A stretch of DNA of 64,000 nt, from contig JBKECO010000014.1 in NCBI GenBank assembly GCA_047974745.1, positions 1 through 64,000 on the forward strand. Direction: 5' to 3'. The notes under the pieces are model-generated. The model was not told the origin of the DNA, searched no databases, and saw only the letters and a list, made by a program, of their open reading frames with translations. Both the position numbers and the translations under genes were made by a program. This stretch comes from JBKECO01 sp047974745 (GTDB lineage Bacteria > Bacillota > Clostridia > Lachnospirales > Lachnospiraceae). Below are positions 17,676-26,784 of the stretch, one piece after another (position 1 is the first letter of the stretch; each line of letters starts with the position of its first letter).

Positions 17676-18431
17676 TCAACTGCAGTAAATTTCAACTGCA
17701 TCCCTCAAAAACAAGGCACATCCAGGTGCGATTTTTTCATAATACTCTGTGAACCTGGGATCCTCCACATACATACGGGTGACTCCGACATGCGCTTCCT
17801 TGCTGTAGTCTTTCCAGTAATAGCACAACCACCTCTTATGCAGCTCACAAGCTTGCTGCGCCAGTTCACAGGCAGGATCTTCTGTGGCAGCTGCCACTTT
17901 AAGTGCTTCGTTTAATTCCTTTGTCAGCGTTTCCACCTCGGCATATTGTTCCGACGTCATGCCCATAACTTTGGCATTGGAAGCATCCACTTCCTCATCT
18001 CCATATTTTTGGCGTATTTCTGCTCCGTATTTTGTTTCGTTCTCCTCTACGAGTTTTTTCTTGAAACCCTCAAATTTTTCTTTATCTGACATTGTATTTT
18101 CTCCTTTCACTGCAGATATAGTTCTTTCGACATTCTTAATCAGCAGGTCAAGCTGTGATCTTCTTGCTTTTAACGAGGATAGATGTCCTTCCATTGCCTT
18201 TTGTGCATCATAATTCTCCGTTTGCAGGATACGATTGATCTCACCCAGTTCTACACCGAGTTCTCGGTAAAAAAGGATCTGCTGCAGTCGGTCGACTTCC
18301 TTTGAACCATAGATTCGATAGCCATTAGAACTGATTCTTCCCGCCGTTAGAAGTCCGCATTCATCATAATAGCGCAATGTCCGCGTACTTACACCGGCTA
18401 GTCTAGCAAGTTTATTTATTGTATATTCCAT
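17676..18431 (-). CDS. MerR-family regulator with TipAS ligand domain
   Basis: This protein has 251 residues. Residues 1-70 are a MerR DNA-binding domain (YTINKLARLAGVSTRTLRYYDECGLL, GYRIYG), followed by a dimerisation helix to about 110. The C-terminal TipAS domain (about 135-250) carries KYGDEEVDASN, SEQYAEVETLTKELN and HKRWLCYYW. TipAS domains bind varied drugs or hydrophobic peptides, and such regulators often control multidrug responses. Its own promoter has the 19-bp spacer that MerR proteins act on, so it is probably autoregulated. No efflux gene is adjacent. The ATG at 18431 is preferred to the GTG one codon earlier. Confidence 0.88.
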   Translation of the reverse strand: MEYTINKLARLAGVSTRTLRYYDECGLLTAGRISSNGYRIYGSKEVDRLQQILFYRELGVELGEINRILQTENYDAQKAMEGHLSSLKARRSQLDLLIKNVERTISAVKGENTMSDKEKFEGFKKKLVEENETKYGAEIRQKYGDEEVDASNAKVMGMTSEQYAEVETLTKELNEALKVAAATEDPACELAQQACELHKRWLCYYWKDYSKEAHVGVTRMYVEDPRFTEYYEKIAPGCALFLRDAVEIYCS

Positions 18432-18454
18432 CACTCCTGACCTCCTATATTACA

Positions 18455-18485
18455 AGTATAAACTATGACGTAACGTAAATGTAAA
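18455..18485 (-). promoter_or_regulatory. MerR-type promoter with 19-bp spacer
   Basis: Minus-strand -35 TTTACA (18480-18485) and -10 TATACT (18455-18460) are separated by exactly 19 bp, and the spacer contains TTACGTTACGTCATAG. Over-long 19-bp spacers are the hallmark of promoters activated by MerR-family DNA distortion. Confidence 0.6.
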
Positions 18486-18593
18486 GGGTTTTCTGAAATT
18501 GAACTCTGGATTGTAGAGGAATTATTCCCTTTTACTCCTTTACAAACTTCGAGCGAGAAGAGATAATGTTTAAAAACAATAAAGGAGCATTCC

Positions 18594-19334
18594 ATGGAAC
18601 GCATTATCAATTTCAGACAGTTAGCAGAACATATGACCAATAAGAATGGACTTCAGATCATCCCAAATACCGTATTTCGCAGTGGTGAACCTGGTGCTGC
18701 CACAGAATCAGATAAGAAGAAACTACATGATTATCGAATTCATGATATCTATGATTTTCGCTCAGAGGAGGAGAAGAAAAGTTCACCGCAGTTTTCTGAG
18801 CTCGAATTTCACACACATTCCATCGACCTTATAAAAGAAGCAGGAACGGGTAAGAATGATTCCTATCTGCTGAAAGATCTAAGTGAGGAAAAGTTGATCC
18901 AGCGTATGACACAGTTGTATTCCCAGGGACTTGCAAAAGTCAGTAACTATAAACTGCTGATTTCGGATCTTCAATCACAGGAGTATGCACCATTTTTATT
19001 TCATTGCACGGCTGGCAAGGACAGAACCGGAGTATTTGGTGCAATATTTATGAAAATTCTTGATTTTGCAGAGGATGAAATAATGGAAGAATACCTGCGT
19101 ATCGATACGAATGCAATGAATCAGCTCATGAAAAATCAAATGGCAAATTATCACATCAGTGATATGAAAATAATGGAAAATATGAGACCAGTCTTTCAAA
19201 ATCGCAGGGAATATCTACAGGCTTATCTAGATTCTGTCACCGAACATTTCGGCAGCTTTGATCGCTATCTGACTGACTATCTTGAAGTTTCTCCTGCCGC
19301 AAAAGACTTTTTAAAGGGAAGGTATTTGGTTTAA
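18594..19334 (+). CDS. Tyrosine-protein phosphatase (Y_phosphatase3 / Lip family)
   Basis: This 246-residue cytoplasmic protein carries the PTP loop HCTAGKDRTG (about residues 140-149), which is C-x5-R with the Lys and Asp characteristic of the atypical bacterial group that acts on phosphotyrosine and phosphoinositides. The N-terminal NFRQLAEHMT ... RSGEP motif is also typical. AAAGGAG lies upstream of the ATG. It is convergent with the molybdenum hydroxylase operon and divergent from the MerR gene, so it is probably a single-gene unit. Physiological substrate unknown. Confidence 0.85.
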   Translation: MERIINFRQLAEHMTNKNGLQIIPNTVFRSGEPGAATESDKKKLHDYRIHDIYDFRSEEEKKSSPQFSELEFHTHSIDLIKEAGTGKNDSYLLKDLSEEKLIQRMTQLYSQGLAKVSNYKLLISDLQSQEYAPFLFHCTAGKDRTGVFGAIFMKILDFAEDEIMEEYLRIDTNAMNQLMKNQMANYHISDMKIMENMRPVFQNRREYLQAYLDSVTEHFGSFDRYLTDYLEVSPAAKDFLKGRYLV

Positions 19335-19377
19335 CAATTCCCTTCGGATCTCTGCTTCAATCTTGGTCCGATTGGCG

Positions 19378-21657
19378 TCAGAAACGCTTATCAACCCCGA
19401 GTTTTTGACACTGATCAAATATTTTCTGTGACGTGATCGGCAGATCTCTAACATTGACACCAAATCCATTGTATACTGCTGCCGCAATTGCTGGTGCTGG
19501 TGTATTGATTACAACCTCGCCAATGGATTTTGCACCAAATGGATGGGTCGGTTCATAACTATCTTGAAAAGCCACACGAACCTGACCCATATCCAGCTTG
19601 GAAGGAATCTTATATTTTAAAAATGAATCATTCAACATTTTGCCCTGGGCATTGTAAGTAATATCCTCGAATAATGCCATACCGATTCCCTGTACAATAC
19701 CCCCCTCGGCCTGCACTCTTGTCAGATTCGGATTGATTCTGGTTCCACAGTCAACAACAGCAGCATAGTCGATGACTTTGACTTCGCAGGTATCTTCATC
19801 TGTTTCGATTTCGACAAATCCGGCAATAAACGGTGGTGGGGAGACTGGAGATGTTGTTTGTCCGAACCCGATCAATGGGCTTTCTGTCAGTTCTGAAATA
19901 AAGACCCTTTTCCGACCGCTGACACTGGTTCCAACGACGATTATATTTTCGTCCTTCTCCTCTGGATATTTCATCAGATACAGGTCTCGAATCTGCGTCT
20001 TGAGATCATCGCAGGCTTTTGAGAGTGCAATACCTGTCAGATATGTCGTTGAAGAAGCATAGGAGCCCGTATCATAAGGTGAATGGTCTGTATTGACTCG
20101 TTCGATTCGTAGCTCTTCGTAAGGAATCTCTAGGCTGCTTGCAAGCATTTGTAATAGGATCGTATCACAAGCCTGTCCCATATCAGCAGCACCGGTCAGC
20201 AGTCTGTATTGACCCTTCTCAAATATAACTTTAATTTCGGCATAATCAAATTCTGGGATGGATGAGCCTTGCATCGTTACCGCCATGCCCAGAGATCTTT
20301 TTTTACCGTTCTTATAATAAAATGGGAATTTCTTCTCCCACTCTATCATCTTCTTTCCTTCTGTAATGCATGCATCCAGCCTTCCGCTTAGCAGTACTTC
20401 ATTATAATAAGCAGGCATAGTCTCACCAACGGAAACTAAATTTTTTAGTCGTAGCTCCGTTGGATCCATGCTTAAGAGATGTGCCAGTTCATTGATACAG
20501 GATTCCATGGCAAAACATCCCTGAGTTGCACCGTATCCTCGAAATGCTCCGGCACTGGAAGTATTTGTATATACCACATTATATTGAAAGCAAAAGGCCT
20601 TTGCTTTGTTATAAATTGGTATTGTTTTATGAGCAGATAGACCCACAGTAGTGGGTGCGTGTTCCCCGTAAGCGCCTGTATTGGATAGTGTATCCATTCT
20701 GATTCCTAAGATCTCACCCGTTCTGGCTGCACCAATTTTAACGGTTATGCGCATCTGGTGCCGGCTGGTTGAAGCAGTCATCACTTCCTCTCTTGAGTAG
20801 TACATTCTGGCTGGCTTGCCGGTCTTTAAGGTCACAAGTACTGGGAAGAATTCGGCGACTAAGGTCTGTTTTGCTCCGAAACCACCACCTACATTCGGCT
20901 TCCTGATACTAATCTTTTCCTCTTTCATATCAAATACATTTGCTATAAAACGGCGAATATGAAAGGGAATCTGTGTAGAGGTCACGACAACTAATTGATC
21001 ATCCTGATCCATAAAGGAAAATGTCTTGAAGGGCTCCATCATGCCCTGATTATTTGCTTTAGTATAGTAAGTTCTCTCAAGGATCACATCTGACCTTGCG
21101 AACTCAGCCTCTACATCTCCATATGACTCCGTTCCACTTGCACAGATATTACGCCTAACTTGATTTCCGATATCAAAATTCACATGATAGTCGTCGTGAT
21201 CATGAACGATAACCCCATGATCGATGGCATGTTCGAAATCCAGTATGCTTTCTAAAATTCTATATTCTACTTGAATCAGTTTTAGTGCCCTGTCCACTGC
21301 TGCTTCTGTTTCTCCGGCAACAATACAGACTTCGTCACCAACGTATCTTACGATAGGATCTAGTATCATTCTGTCATAGGGACTAGGTTCCGGAGCTGTT
21401 TGTCCTGCCCGGGTATGTCTGTTCTGCGGTACATCTTTATAGGTATAGATTCCTGCGATGCCAGGTACCTTTAGCGCTTTTTCCAGGTGAAATCCAAGAA
21501 TCTGCGCATGTGCATGAGGGCTGCGAAGTGCCTTTACTACAAGTACATCCTGGGGGCAGATATCTTCGGTATAAATAGGGTGCCCATGAACGATCGCCCA
21601 AGAATCTACCTTTTTCACACTGCTTCCCACTCCATTGACGGATTTTTGATCTTCCAT
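19378..21657 (-). CDS. Molybdenum hydroxylase, molybdopterin-binding subunit (xanthine dehydrogenase family)
   Basis: This 759-residue protein is the large catalytic subunit of the xanthine dehydrogenase/aldehyde oxidase family. Visible signatures are GGGFGAKQ (molybdopterin loop), GAFRGYGATQGCFAME, and GAKSIGEVVIN with the catalytic Glu near the C-terminus. It forms a complex with the 2Fe-2S subunit, whose stop overlaps this ATG, and the FAD subunit; together they hydroxylate a purine or N-heterocycle or aldehyde with water as oxygen donor. The substrate-pocket residues cannot be assigned by eye, so xanthine is not certain. It is the third and last gene of the three-subunit set. Confidence 0.9.
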   Translation of the reverse strand: MEDQKSVNGVGSSVKKVDSWAIVHGHPIYTEDICPQDVLVVKALRSPHAHAQILGFHLEKALKVPGIAGIYTYKDVPQNRHTRAGQTAPEPSPYDRMILDPIVRYVGDEVCIVAGETEAAVDRALKLIQVEYRILESILDFEHAIDHGVIVHDHDDYHVNFDIGNQVRRNICASGTESYGDVEAEFARSDVILERTYYTKANNQGMMEPFKTFSFMDQDDQLVVVTSTQIPFHIRRFIANVFDMKEEKISIRKPNVGGGFGAKQTLVAEFFPVLVTLKTGKPARMYYSREEVMTASTSRHQMRITVKIGAARTGEILGIRMDTLSNTGAYGEHAPTTVGLSAHKTIPIYNKAKAFCFQYNVVYTNTSSAGAFRGYGATQGCFAMESCINELAHLLSMDPTELRLKNLVSVGETMPAYYNEVLLSGRLDACITEGKKMIEWEKKFPFYYKNGKKRSLGMAVTMQGSSIPEFDYAEIKVIFEKGQYRLLTGAADMGQACDTILLQMLASSLEIPYEELRIERVNTDHSPYDTGSYASSTTYLTGIALSKACDDLKTQIRDLYLMKYPEEKDENIIVVGTSVSGRKRVFISELTESPLIGFGQTTSPVSPPPFIAGFVEIETDEDTCEVKVIDYAAVVDCGTRINPNLTRVQAEGGIVQGIGMALFEDITYNAQGKMLNDSFLKYKIPSKLDMGQVRVAFQDSYEPTHPFGAKSIGEVVINTPAPAIAAAVYNGFGVNVRDLPITSQKIFDQCQKLGVDKRF

Positions 21658-22109
21658 TATTCTGATACCTCTATGTATTTTTTAATTGCTCGCAGCTGAC
21701 CCATATATCCTGTACAGCGACATAGGTTCCCGGCAAGATATACCTTGATTTCCTCCTCGGTCGGCTGGGGAATCTCTTTTTTAAGTGCAATGGCTGCCAT
21801 CATAAGACCAGGGGTGCAATAACCACACTGATCTGACCCCTCGGCCGCAATCAACGAACCTAAAATATCTATCTCAGATTCCAGTCCTTCAAGGGTTTTG
21901 ATCACCCTTTGATCTGCCGCAGCTGCAAGGACAGAACAGGAAAGAACCAGCTTATCATTCATCAGCACAGAGCAGGCTCCACAGCTTGAGGTCTCACAGC
22001 CTCTTTTCACACTCTTATAACCTATCCTGCGAAGAAAATCAATCAGAAATTCACCAGCATCGATCTCCTCTGTATAATTGATGTTATTGACCCTTACGTT
22101 TATCTGCAT
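21657..22109 (-). CDS. Molybdenum hydroxylase, 2Fe-2S subunit
   Basis: This 150-residue iron-sulfur subunit has two clusters. A plant-ferredoxin-type site CETSSCGACSVLMN...LSC lies at about 38-57, and a C-terminal helical 2Fe-2S site at about 97-134 with CGYCTPG and CRCTGY. It passes electrons from the molybdenum centre to the FAD subunit. It overlaps the FAD gene by 10 nt upstream and the molybdopterin subunit by 1 nt downstream, so the three are translated together. Confidence 0.93.
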   Translation of the reverse strand: MQINVRVNNINYTEEIDAGEFLIDFLRRIGYKSVKRGCETSSCGACSVLMNDKLVLSCSVLAAAADQRVIKTLEGLESEIDILGSLIAAEGSDQCGYCTPGLMMAAIALKKEIPQPTEEEIKVYLAGNLCRCTGYMGQLRAIKKYIEVSE

Positions 22110-22894
22110 ACTGATTCCCAGCCTCTTTTCAATAATTTTTTTGCCAGATGCTCTCTATATTCCTGGGAAGCCGATGCATTGCCTTTTATCTTGGCTTCAC
22201 TGATCAATTGCTCCAGTATAAGCTGAAATTCATCTCCTTCCATCGGCATATTCTGAGCATTGCGTCCCTCTAACAATGCCCCTGTCCTTTTGAGTACAAT
22301 AGGACCCTGAGGTCTTGCTGCACAAACCACTTTATAGGAGTTCCCCTGTTTGGCGATTCCCAAAATAAAATACGGAAGGTCCATTGCGGATTTTCTGATC
22401 GCATAATAGGCTATGTCAGTTTTTTTCTTTTTTATTGAGATCCCGGTCACGATCTTCTTTGTCCTGTCTTGTTCTAAGTAGTTCTCCAAGGAAATTTTTT
22501 CTGTCCCGTTGAGTTCAATTTCTGTATCAAGCAGTAAAAGTGTACTTACTGTATCGGAAAACCCGAACCGGGAGTATACTGAGGCTCCTATCGTTGCGGT
22601 ATTCCTAAGTTGAACCCCCGCAATATGCTGATATGCTGCTGCAATGTGGGGATAGTCTCTAAGGATCGATGGATGACGCTCCATTTCCCGTAGTGATGTT
22701 GTTCCTCCAATGTGAAATTCCTGATCTGACTCTTCAATAAAGCTCAAATTCAAGCGATCGAGGGATACAGCATTCATGATCTGACTCCCCTGCTTCAGCC
22801 AGTGTGTACCGCCGACCAGACGATGATTTCGTGATTTTAATAGCTGGACTGCTTCTTCCACCGAATCTGGTCTGATAAATTCTTTTACTATCAT
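22100..22894 (-). CDS. Molybdenum hydroxylase, FAD-binding subunit
   Basis: This protein of about 264 residues is the medium flavin subunit (CoxM/XdhB family). It has the early FAD motif LVGGTHWLKQG and the second motif TIGASVYSRFGFSDTV, a variant of TIGGN. It transfers electrons from the Fe-S subunit to NAD or another acceptor. I use the ATG at 22894; an in-frame TTG four codons earlier (22906) is the alternative. It is the first gene of the hydroxylase set, and lies after a 20-bp tandem duplication that separates it from the radical SAM gene. Confidence 0.87.
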   Translation of the reverse strand: MIVKEFIRPDSVEEAVQLLKSRNHRLVGGTHWLKQGSQIMNAVSLDRLNLSFIEESDQEFHIGGTTSLREMERHPSILRDYPHIAAAYQHIAGVQLRNTATIGASVYSRFGFSDTVSTLLLLDTEIELNGTEKISLENYLEQDRTKKIVTGISIKKKKTDIAYYAIRKSAMDLPYFILGIAKQGNSYKVVCAARPQGPIVLKRTGALLEGRNAQNMPMEGDEFQLILEQLISEAKIKGNASASQEYREHLAKKLLKRGWESVCR

Positions 22895-22931
22895 ATTTTT
22901 TCCCAATTGACTTTCTTTGATCTAATCCTTC

Positions 22932-22971
22932 GCATCGTTTCTTTAACATTTGCATCGTTTCTTTAACATTT
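22932..22971. repeat. Perfect 20-bp tandem duplication
   Basis: GCATCGTTTCTTTAACATTT occurs twice head to tail with no mismatch (22932-22951, 22952-22971). The right copy contains part of the stop codon of the radical SAM gene, so the extra copy lies in the spacer before the FAD subunit gene. Confidence 0.95.
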
Positions 22972-24088
22972 AGTGCTGCAGTGATCTTCCTATTTCAACA
23001 ATGGTATCTTTCCACCTGTCGAAGAACCTCTGAAAAGAGGGGCAAAAATAGTTGTCATACAATCCTGTCATCGAATTGAAATCTCGATGTCTCTGGCATC
23101 CACCTCTGCATAACTCATAGAATCTGCAGCTCGCACAATCCTTTGACAAAAGTTTTGAGCGTTCCAGAAACTCTATATCTTTTCGCTTACTGTCAATGTC
23201 CTCCAATTGATCCACATTAAAATTCCCCAGTAGATACTCATCCAGAACATAAAAATCACAGGGATAGACACCCCCATCTGCTTCCACAACGTTCTGAATC
23301 GAACAATGTCCTCTCTGATCGCAGGATTCCGGCATATAGCCGGCCGCAATCGCAACATAATTTTCGAATTGCCTGATATAGGGTTGCTTTCCCTGTAAAT
23401 AATCTTGATACCAAAGCTCAAATAGTCTGGTCAGGAACCTTCCATAAGCTTCCGGTGTCAACGCATACTCGTTTCTTCCATGGTCTTCATCCAGCGGATC
23501 TAGACATGCAATATACTGCTGATAATTCCAGTTCCTGGATTTATAATATGCATAGATTTCATCTACTCGTTCCACTATTTCAGAAGTCACGACTGTCAGT
23601 ATGTTGTATTCCACCTGAAAGCGATCCATAAGATCTGCGGCCATAGATATTCTCTCAAACGTGTTCCTCCCGGTGCCTCGCTCATGTCTCAAAGAATTAT
23701 GTATCTCTGGGATTCCATCTACGGACAGCCCGATCAAGAATTTGTGCTCAGCAAAAAAGCGGCACCAGTCCTCATCCAGCAAATAACCATTTGTCTGCAG
23801 TGCATTCTGAATTGTAATATTATTTTTGTTATATTTTTGCTGGAACTCAATAACCCTTTTAAAAAAATCCAGTCCGCAAAGGGTCGGTTCTCCACCCTGA
23901 AATGCATAGGATATCTGACCCTCTGCCTTCAGCAGTGTTTTTCGGATCACATTTTTTAACGTCTGCTCCGTCATAAGACCATAGGATTCCCGATTTCTCT
24001 TTTTTGCCTCATCACTGTAAAAACAATAATCACATGACAAATTGCACAGACTCGATGAAGGCTTTAGTAAAACATTTAAAGGGGGCAT
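22970..24088 (-). CDS. Radical SAM/SPASM protein, anaerobic sulfatase-maturase type
   Basis: This protein of about 372 residues has the radical SAM cluster motif CNLSCDYC near its N-terminus, the AFQGGEPTLCG motif, and a C-terminal SPASM region with many cysteines (CDQRGHCSIQ, YPCDFYVL, CASCRFYELCRGGCQRHRD) that would bind auxiliary 4Fe-4S clusters. The family oxidises a Cys or Ser of a target sulfatase to formylglycine. No sulfatase is visible in the window, so it may act on a distant one or on another peptide. I take the ATG at 24088, preceded by AAAGAGGA, over an earlier ATG at 24106. It lies between a TauE/SafE permease and the molybdenum hydroxylase genes on one strand. Confidence 0.83.
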   Translation of the reverse strand: MPPLNVLLKPSSSLCNLSCDYCFYSDEAKKRNRESYGLMTEQTLKNVIRKTLLKAEGQISYAFQGGEPTLCGLDFFKRVIEFQQKYNKNNITIQNALQTNGYLLDEDWCRFFAEHKFLIGLSVDGIPEIHNSLRHERGTGRNTFERISMAADLMDRFQVEYNILTVVTSEIVERVDEIYAYYKSRNWNYQQYIACLDPLDEDHGRNEYALTPEAYGRFLTRLFELWYQDYLQGKQPYIRQFENYVAIAAGYMPESCDQRGHCSIQNVVEADGGVYPCDFYVLDEYLLGNFNVDQLEDIDSKRKDIEFLERSKLLSKDCASCRFYELCRGGCQRHRDFNSMTGLYDNYFCPSFQRFFDRWKDTIVEIGRSLQH

Positions 24089-24144
24089 TTCCATTCCTCT
24101 TTCCATTCCATGATATTTAATGCAAACGCTATTTTACACTAAAA

Positions 24145-24930
24145 TCAGCTAAATTTATATACATTATACATATTGATGAAAATAATCACGACCATTAGTC
24201 CGATAAAGAGCTGATTCACTGTTTTGTCCTTTAATTTTGCACTTGCAAATCTGCCTGCCATACCACCTGTGATTCCGCCTGCTACCATGACCAGCAGGAT
24301 CTCGATCGAAAAAGAAGGCATATTTCCCAGTATTATAGTAAGTGCGAGACTCGTGATCTGAGAAAAAAGTATGATATATAAAGAATTTTCTGCAGCTGTC
24401 TTGATATCCATAGAAAAGAAAAAGAACAAGACCACCAGATTAATTGGACCTCCGCCAATTCCCAGGAATGCAGACATAAATCCAAGAGAAAGACCGATCA
24501 AAACACAGAATACGGTGTTCTTAAAATGACAAGTCTTAATCTTATTTTTAAAAATGGTATATAACAGTGTGCCAACTGTTACAATCACCAGACAAAGAGC
24601 TTGGATTGCGCCAATTCTGTTTGGATCATCACTCAGATCCCTTACGATTGAAAAGATATGCTTACCCACGAGTCCGCCAAGTGCTCCACCCACAGCCAAC
24701 GGTATTCCAATTTTCTTTTCGATCCTCGAATGACCGCTTCTCTGACTTTTGATGACCGAATACGTGGTCATGGACAGCACTGTACAACCAGATAGAAAGC
24801 TGATCGTACTGACATCCATAATACCGAAGGCATCGAGAATTGGCTTGATAATAATACCGCCGCCGATTCCACACACAGCGCCAATCACAGATGCCAGAAA
24901 ACAAATGATAAAAAACAACAATAAAATCAT
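24145..24930 (-). CDS. TauE/SafE family sulfite-exporter-like permease
   Basis: This 261-residue membrane protein has about eight helices and the duplicated TauE/SafE signature: GAVCGIGGGIIIKPILDAFG (residues 17-36) and SAFLGIGGGPINLVVLFFFF (about 154-173). Members move sulfite, sulfoacetate or other small organic anions. AGGAG precedes the ATG. It comes first in a same-strand run with the radical SAM maturase and molybdenum hydroxylase, which would fit sulfur release and export, but this is inference. Confidence 0.85.
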   Translation of the reverse strand: MILLLFFIICFLASVIGAVCGIGGGIIIKPILDAFGIMDVSTISFLSGCTVLSMTTYSVIKSQRSGHSRIEKKIGIPLAVGGALGGLVGKHIFSIVRDLSDDPNRIGAIQALCLVIVTVGTLLYTIFKNKIKTCHFKNTVFCVLIGLSLGFMSAFLGIGGGPINLVVLFFFFSMDIKTAAENSLYIILFSQITSLALTIILGNMPSFSIEILLVMVAGGITGGMAGRFASAKLKDKTVNQLFIGLMVVIIFINMYNVYKFS

Positions 24931-25048
24931 GCCTCACTCCTATTTTATGTCCTAATTTCGGGTTCTGTCTCCGCCTTTTTAGACCCTTTCATTTGATTAT
25001 AATAGAAATTCATTTTATCATCAACCCATTATAGTTCACGAATTCGAC

Positions 25049-25077
25049 TTCATCTTGTCAATATCCTATGCTATAAT
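25049..25077 (+). promoter_or_regulatory. Promoter of the DUF2334 gene
   Basis: Plus-strand TTCATC (25049-25054), a 17-bp spacer and TATAAT (25072-25077), about 65 nt before the start codon. The -10 is consensus, the -35 moderate. Confidence 0.5.
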
Positions 25078-25141
25078 CAGGATAGCGTTGGAATTGTTAT
25101 TTCACCATTTCCAATATTTCTACTCAATTGAAAGGGGTATT

Positions 25142-26779
25142 ATGAAAAAGTATATAGGTCTGATTTTGTTTTTTTTCATTCTTTTTATCCCAAAGGTAAG
25201 CTCCGCTGCTGAAAAAGCAACCATTGTTGTAATCTATACATTAACGGATGAATCAAAATTGAAACATTTCAGAATCCTGGATATCGCCTTGAACAGTTTT
25301 GACGTTGACGTAACCTTTGTTCAGGATACAGAGCTTCTTTCTATCGATCCTTTGGAAGTGGATCATCTGATTTATTACGGAATTGACAAGCAGGAGATTC
25401 CTGAGACAGTGAGTCAGCTTATAAATACATATCCAAAGGGTGTGTATGCAATTGGGCATAATGTTGAACAGCTCGAGAGATTTGAATGGTTGCAGGCAAA
25501 GCCAGATACACTTGCAGATGCAGTGTTCTTGCCAAATCAGGAGGAAACCTATCCTCTGGGTGCAACTGTTGTTATCGTTGAGACCTCTCCCGCTCAGGGA
25601 ATTATTCAGGCCAGTGTGAAGACCCAGTCTGAAGGTGGAAGAAAAATTCCGCTTCTTGTACAAAATGAAATGGACTTCTATCTTTCATCCGAGAGTGTTA
25701 ACTTCCCATTTGATCTTTTTTTCTGTGAGAGTCTCCCTGAATTTTTGGATCAGGAGCCTTTGCCAGCAATGCGCTATCTGAGGCTGGAGGATATACACCC
25801 AAAGTCAGATCCAGATGTTCTGATGGAACAGGCAAAGTATTTAAAAGAACAAGGAATTCCCTATATGGTGGCTGTCATACCTGTATATGTGGATACAGCG
25901 GGAAACCAGACGCATCTATCCGATTCACTGTCACTGGTAAAGACATTGCAGTATATGCAGGAAAATGGAGCCAGCCTTATTCTGCATGGCTACCGCCACC
26001 AATATCGTTCCACGGAAACCGGAGAAGGATTTGAGTTCTGGGACGCACAAAATGATCAGCCGATCGTGCAGGACGCAACGTCGACTGTTAAGAACCGATC
26101 TGATTTTACAAGCGAAGAATCCTATCAGGAATACCTGACTCAGGGAATGGAATACGAAAGATACTATATGGAGGAAGCGATTTCTGATGGCATCGAGGAG
26201 CTTGTCACCCACGAATTATATCCTCTTGCTTTTGAGGCGCCCCATTATGCCATATCAGAAGAAGGTTACCAGATCCTGTCTGAACACTTTACATCCTACA
26301 CCGGTCGGTTGCAGCTGTCGAATACGACCTGGAAGACTGAATATGTGCCACTATATGCATCGGATCCGTCATATCTGAATGGAATGACGGTATATCCTGA
26401 AACACTGGGGTATATTGAGCAGGGAAATAATGCTTCTCTTTCCGACATGCAGATGAGAGCCGAACTTCTCTCAAACTTCTCACAAGTCTATTACTCCGCA
26501 TTTTATCATCCCTATCTTGGTCTGGATGGATTAAAAGAAGTCGTATCTCTTCTGCAGAGCAAAAGCTCCGCAGAGTGGCTCGATTTAAAAAAAATTGACA
26601 CGACTGTAAAGATCAATGCGATTACGATCACCACCTCTGATGGTGTTGTGCAGGTGGATAAGCCATTTATCTCTGGCGAGTACGAACGCAATCTTTTACT
26701 TATAAAAATAGCGGTTTTTGCTATTTTAGGAAGTATTATCCTGGTATTCATTTTCCTTTTCTTACATAAAATGAATTAG
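25142..26779 (+). CDS. Membrane-anchored DUF2334 polysaccharide-deacetylase-like protein
   Basis: This protein of 545 residues has an N-terminal signal sequence (MKKYIGLILFFFILFIP), an extracellular body and one C-terminal membrane helix, so it faces outward. The middle holds a DUF2334 domain of the carbohydrate esterase 4-like superfamily: MRYLRLEDIHP (metal/base Asp), then LILHGYRHQY (metal His pair) and FEAPHYAIS. It probably removes acetyl groups from an extracellular N-acetylated polysaccharide. It converges on nfrB-wecB and lies 25 kb from the Pel operon, whose own PelA-like protein looks catalytically weak, so it may serve either polymer. AAAGGGG sets the ATG at 25142; an earlier in-frame ATG at 25055 has no ribosome site. 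Confidence 0.8.
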   Translation: MKKYIGLILFFFILFIPKVSSAAEKATIVVIYTLTDESKLKHFRILDIALNSFDVDVTFVQDTELLSIDPLEVDHLIYYGIDKQEIPETVSQLINTYPKGVYAIGHNVEQLERFEWLQAKPDTLADAVFLPNQEETYPLGATVVIVETSPAQGIIQASVKTQSEGGRKIPLLVQNEMDFYLSSESVNFPFDLFFCESLPEFLDQEPLPAMRYLRLEDIHPKSDPDVLMEQAKYLKEQGIPYMVAVIPVYVDTAGNQTHLSDSLSLVKTLQYMQENGASLILHGYRHQYRSTETGEGFEFWDAQNDQPIVQDATSTVKNRSDFTSEESYQEYLTQGMEYERYYMEEAISDGIEELVTHELYPLAFEAPHYAISEEGYQILSEHFTSYTGRLQLSNTTWKTEYVPLYASDPSYLNGMTVYPETLGYIEQGNNASLSDMQMRAELLSNFSQVYYSAFYHPYLGLDGLKEVVSLLQSKSSAEWLDLKKIDTTVKINAITITTSDGVVQVDKPFISGEYERNLLLIKIAVFAILGSIILVFIFLFLHKMN

Positions 26780-26784
26780 ATCTT

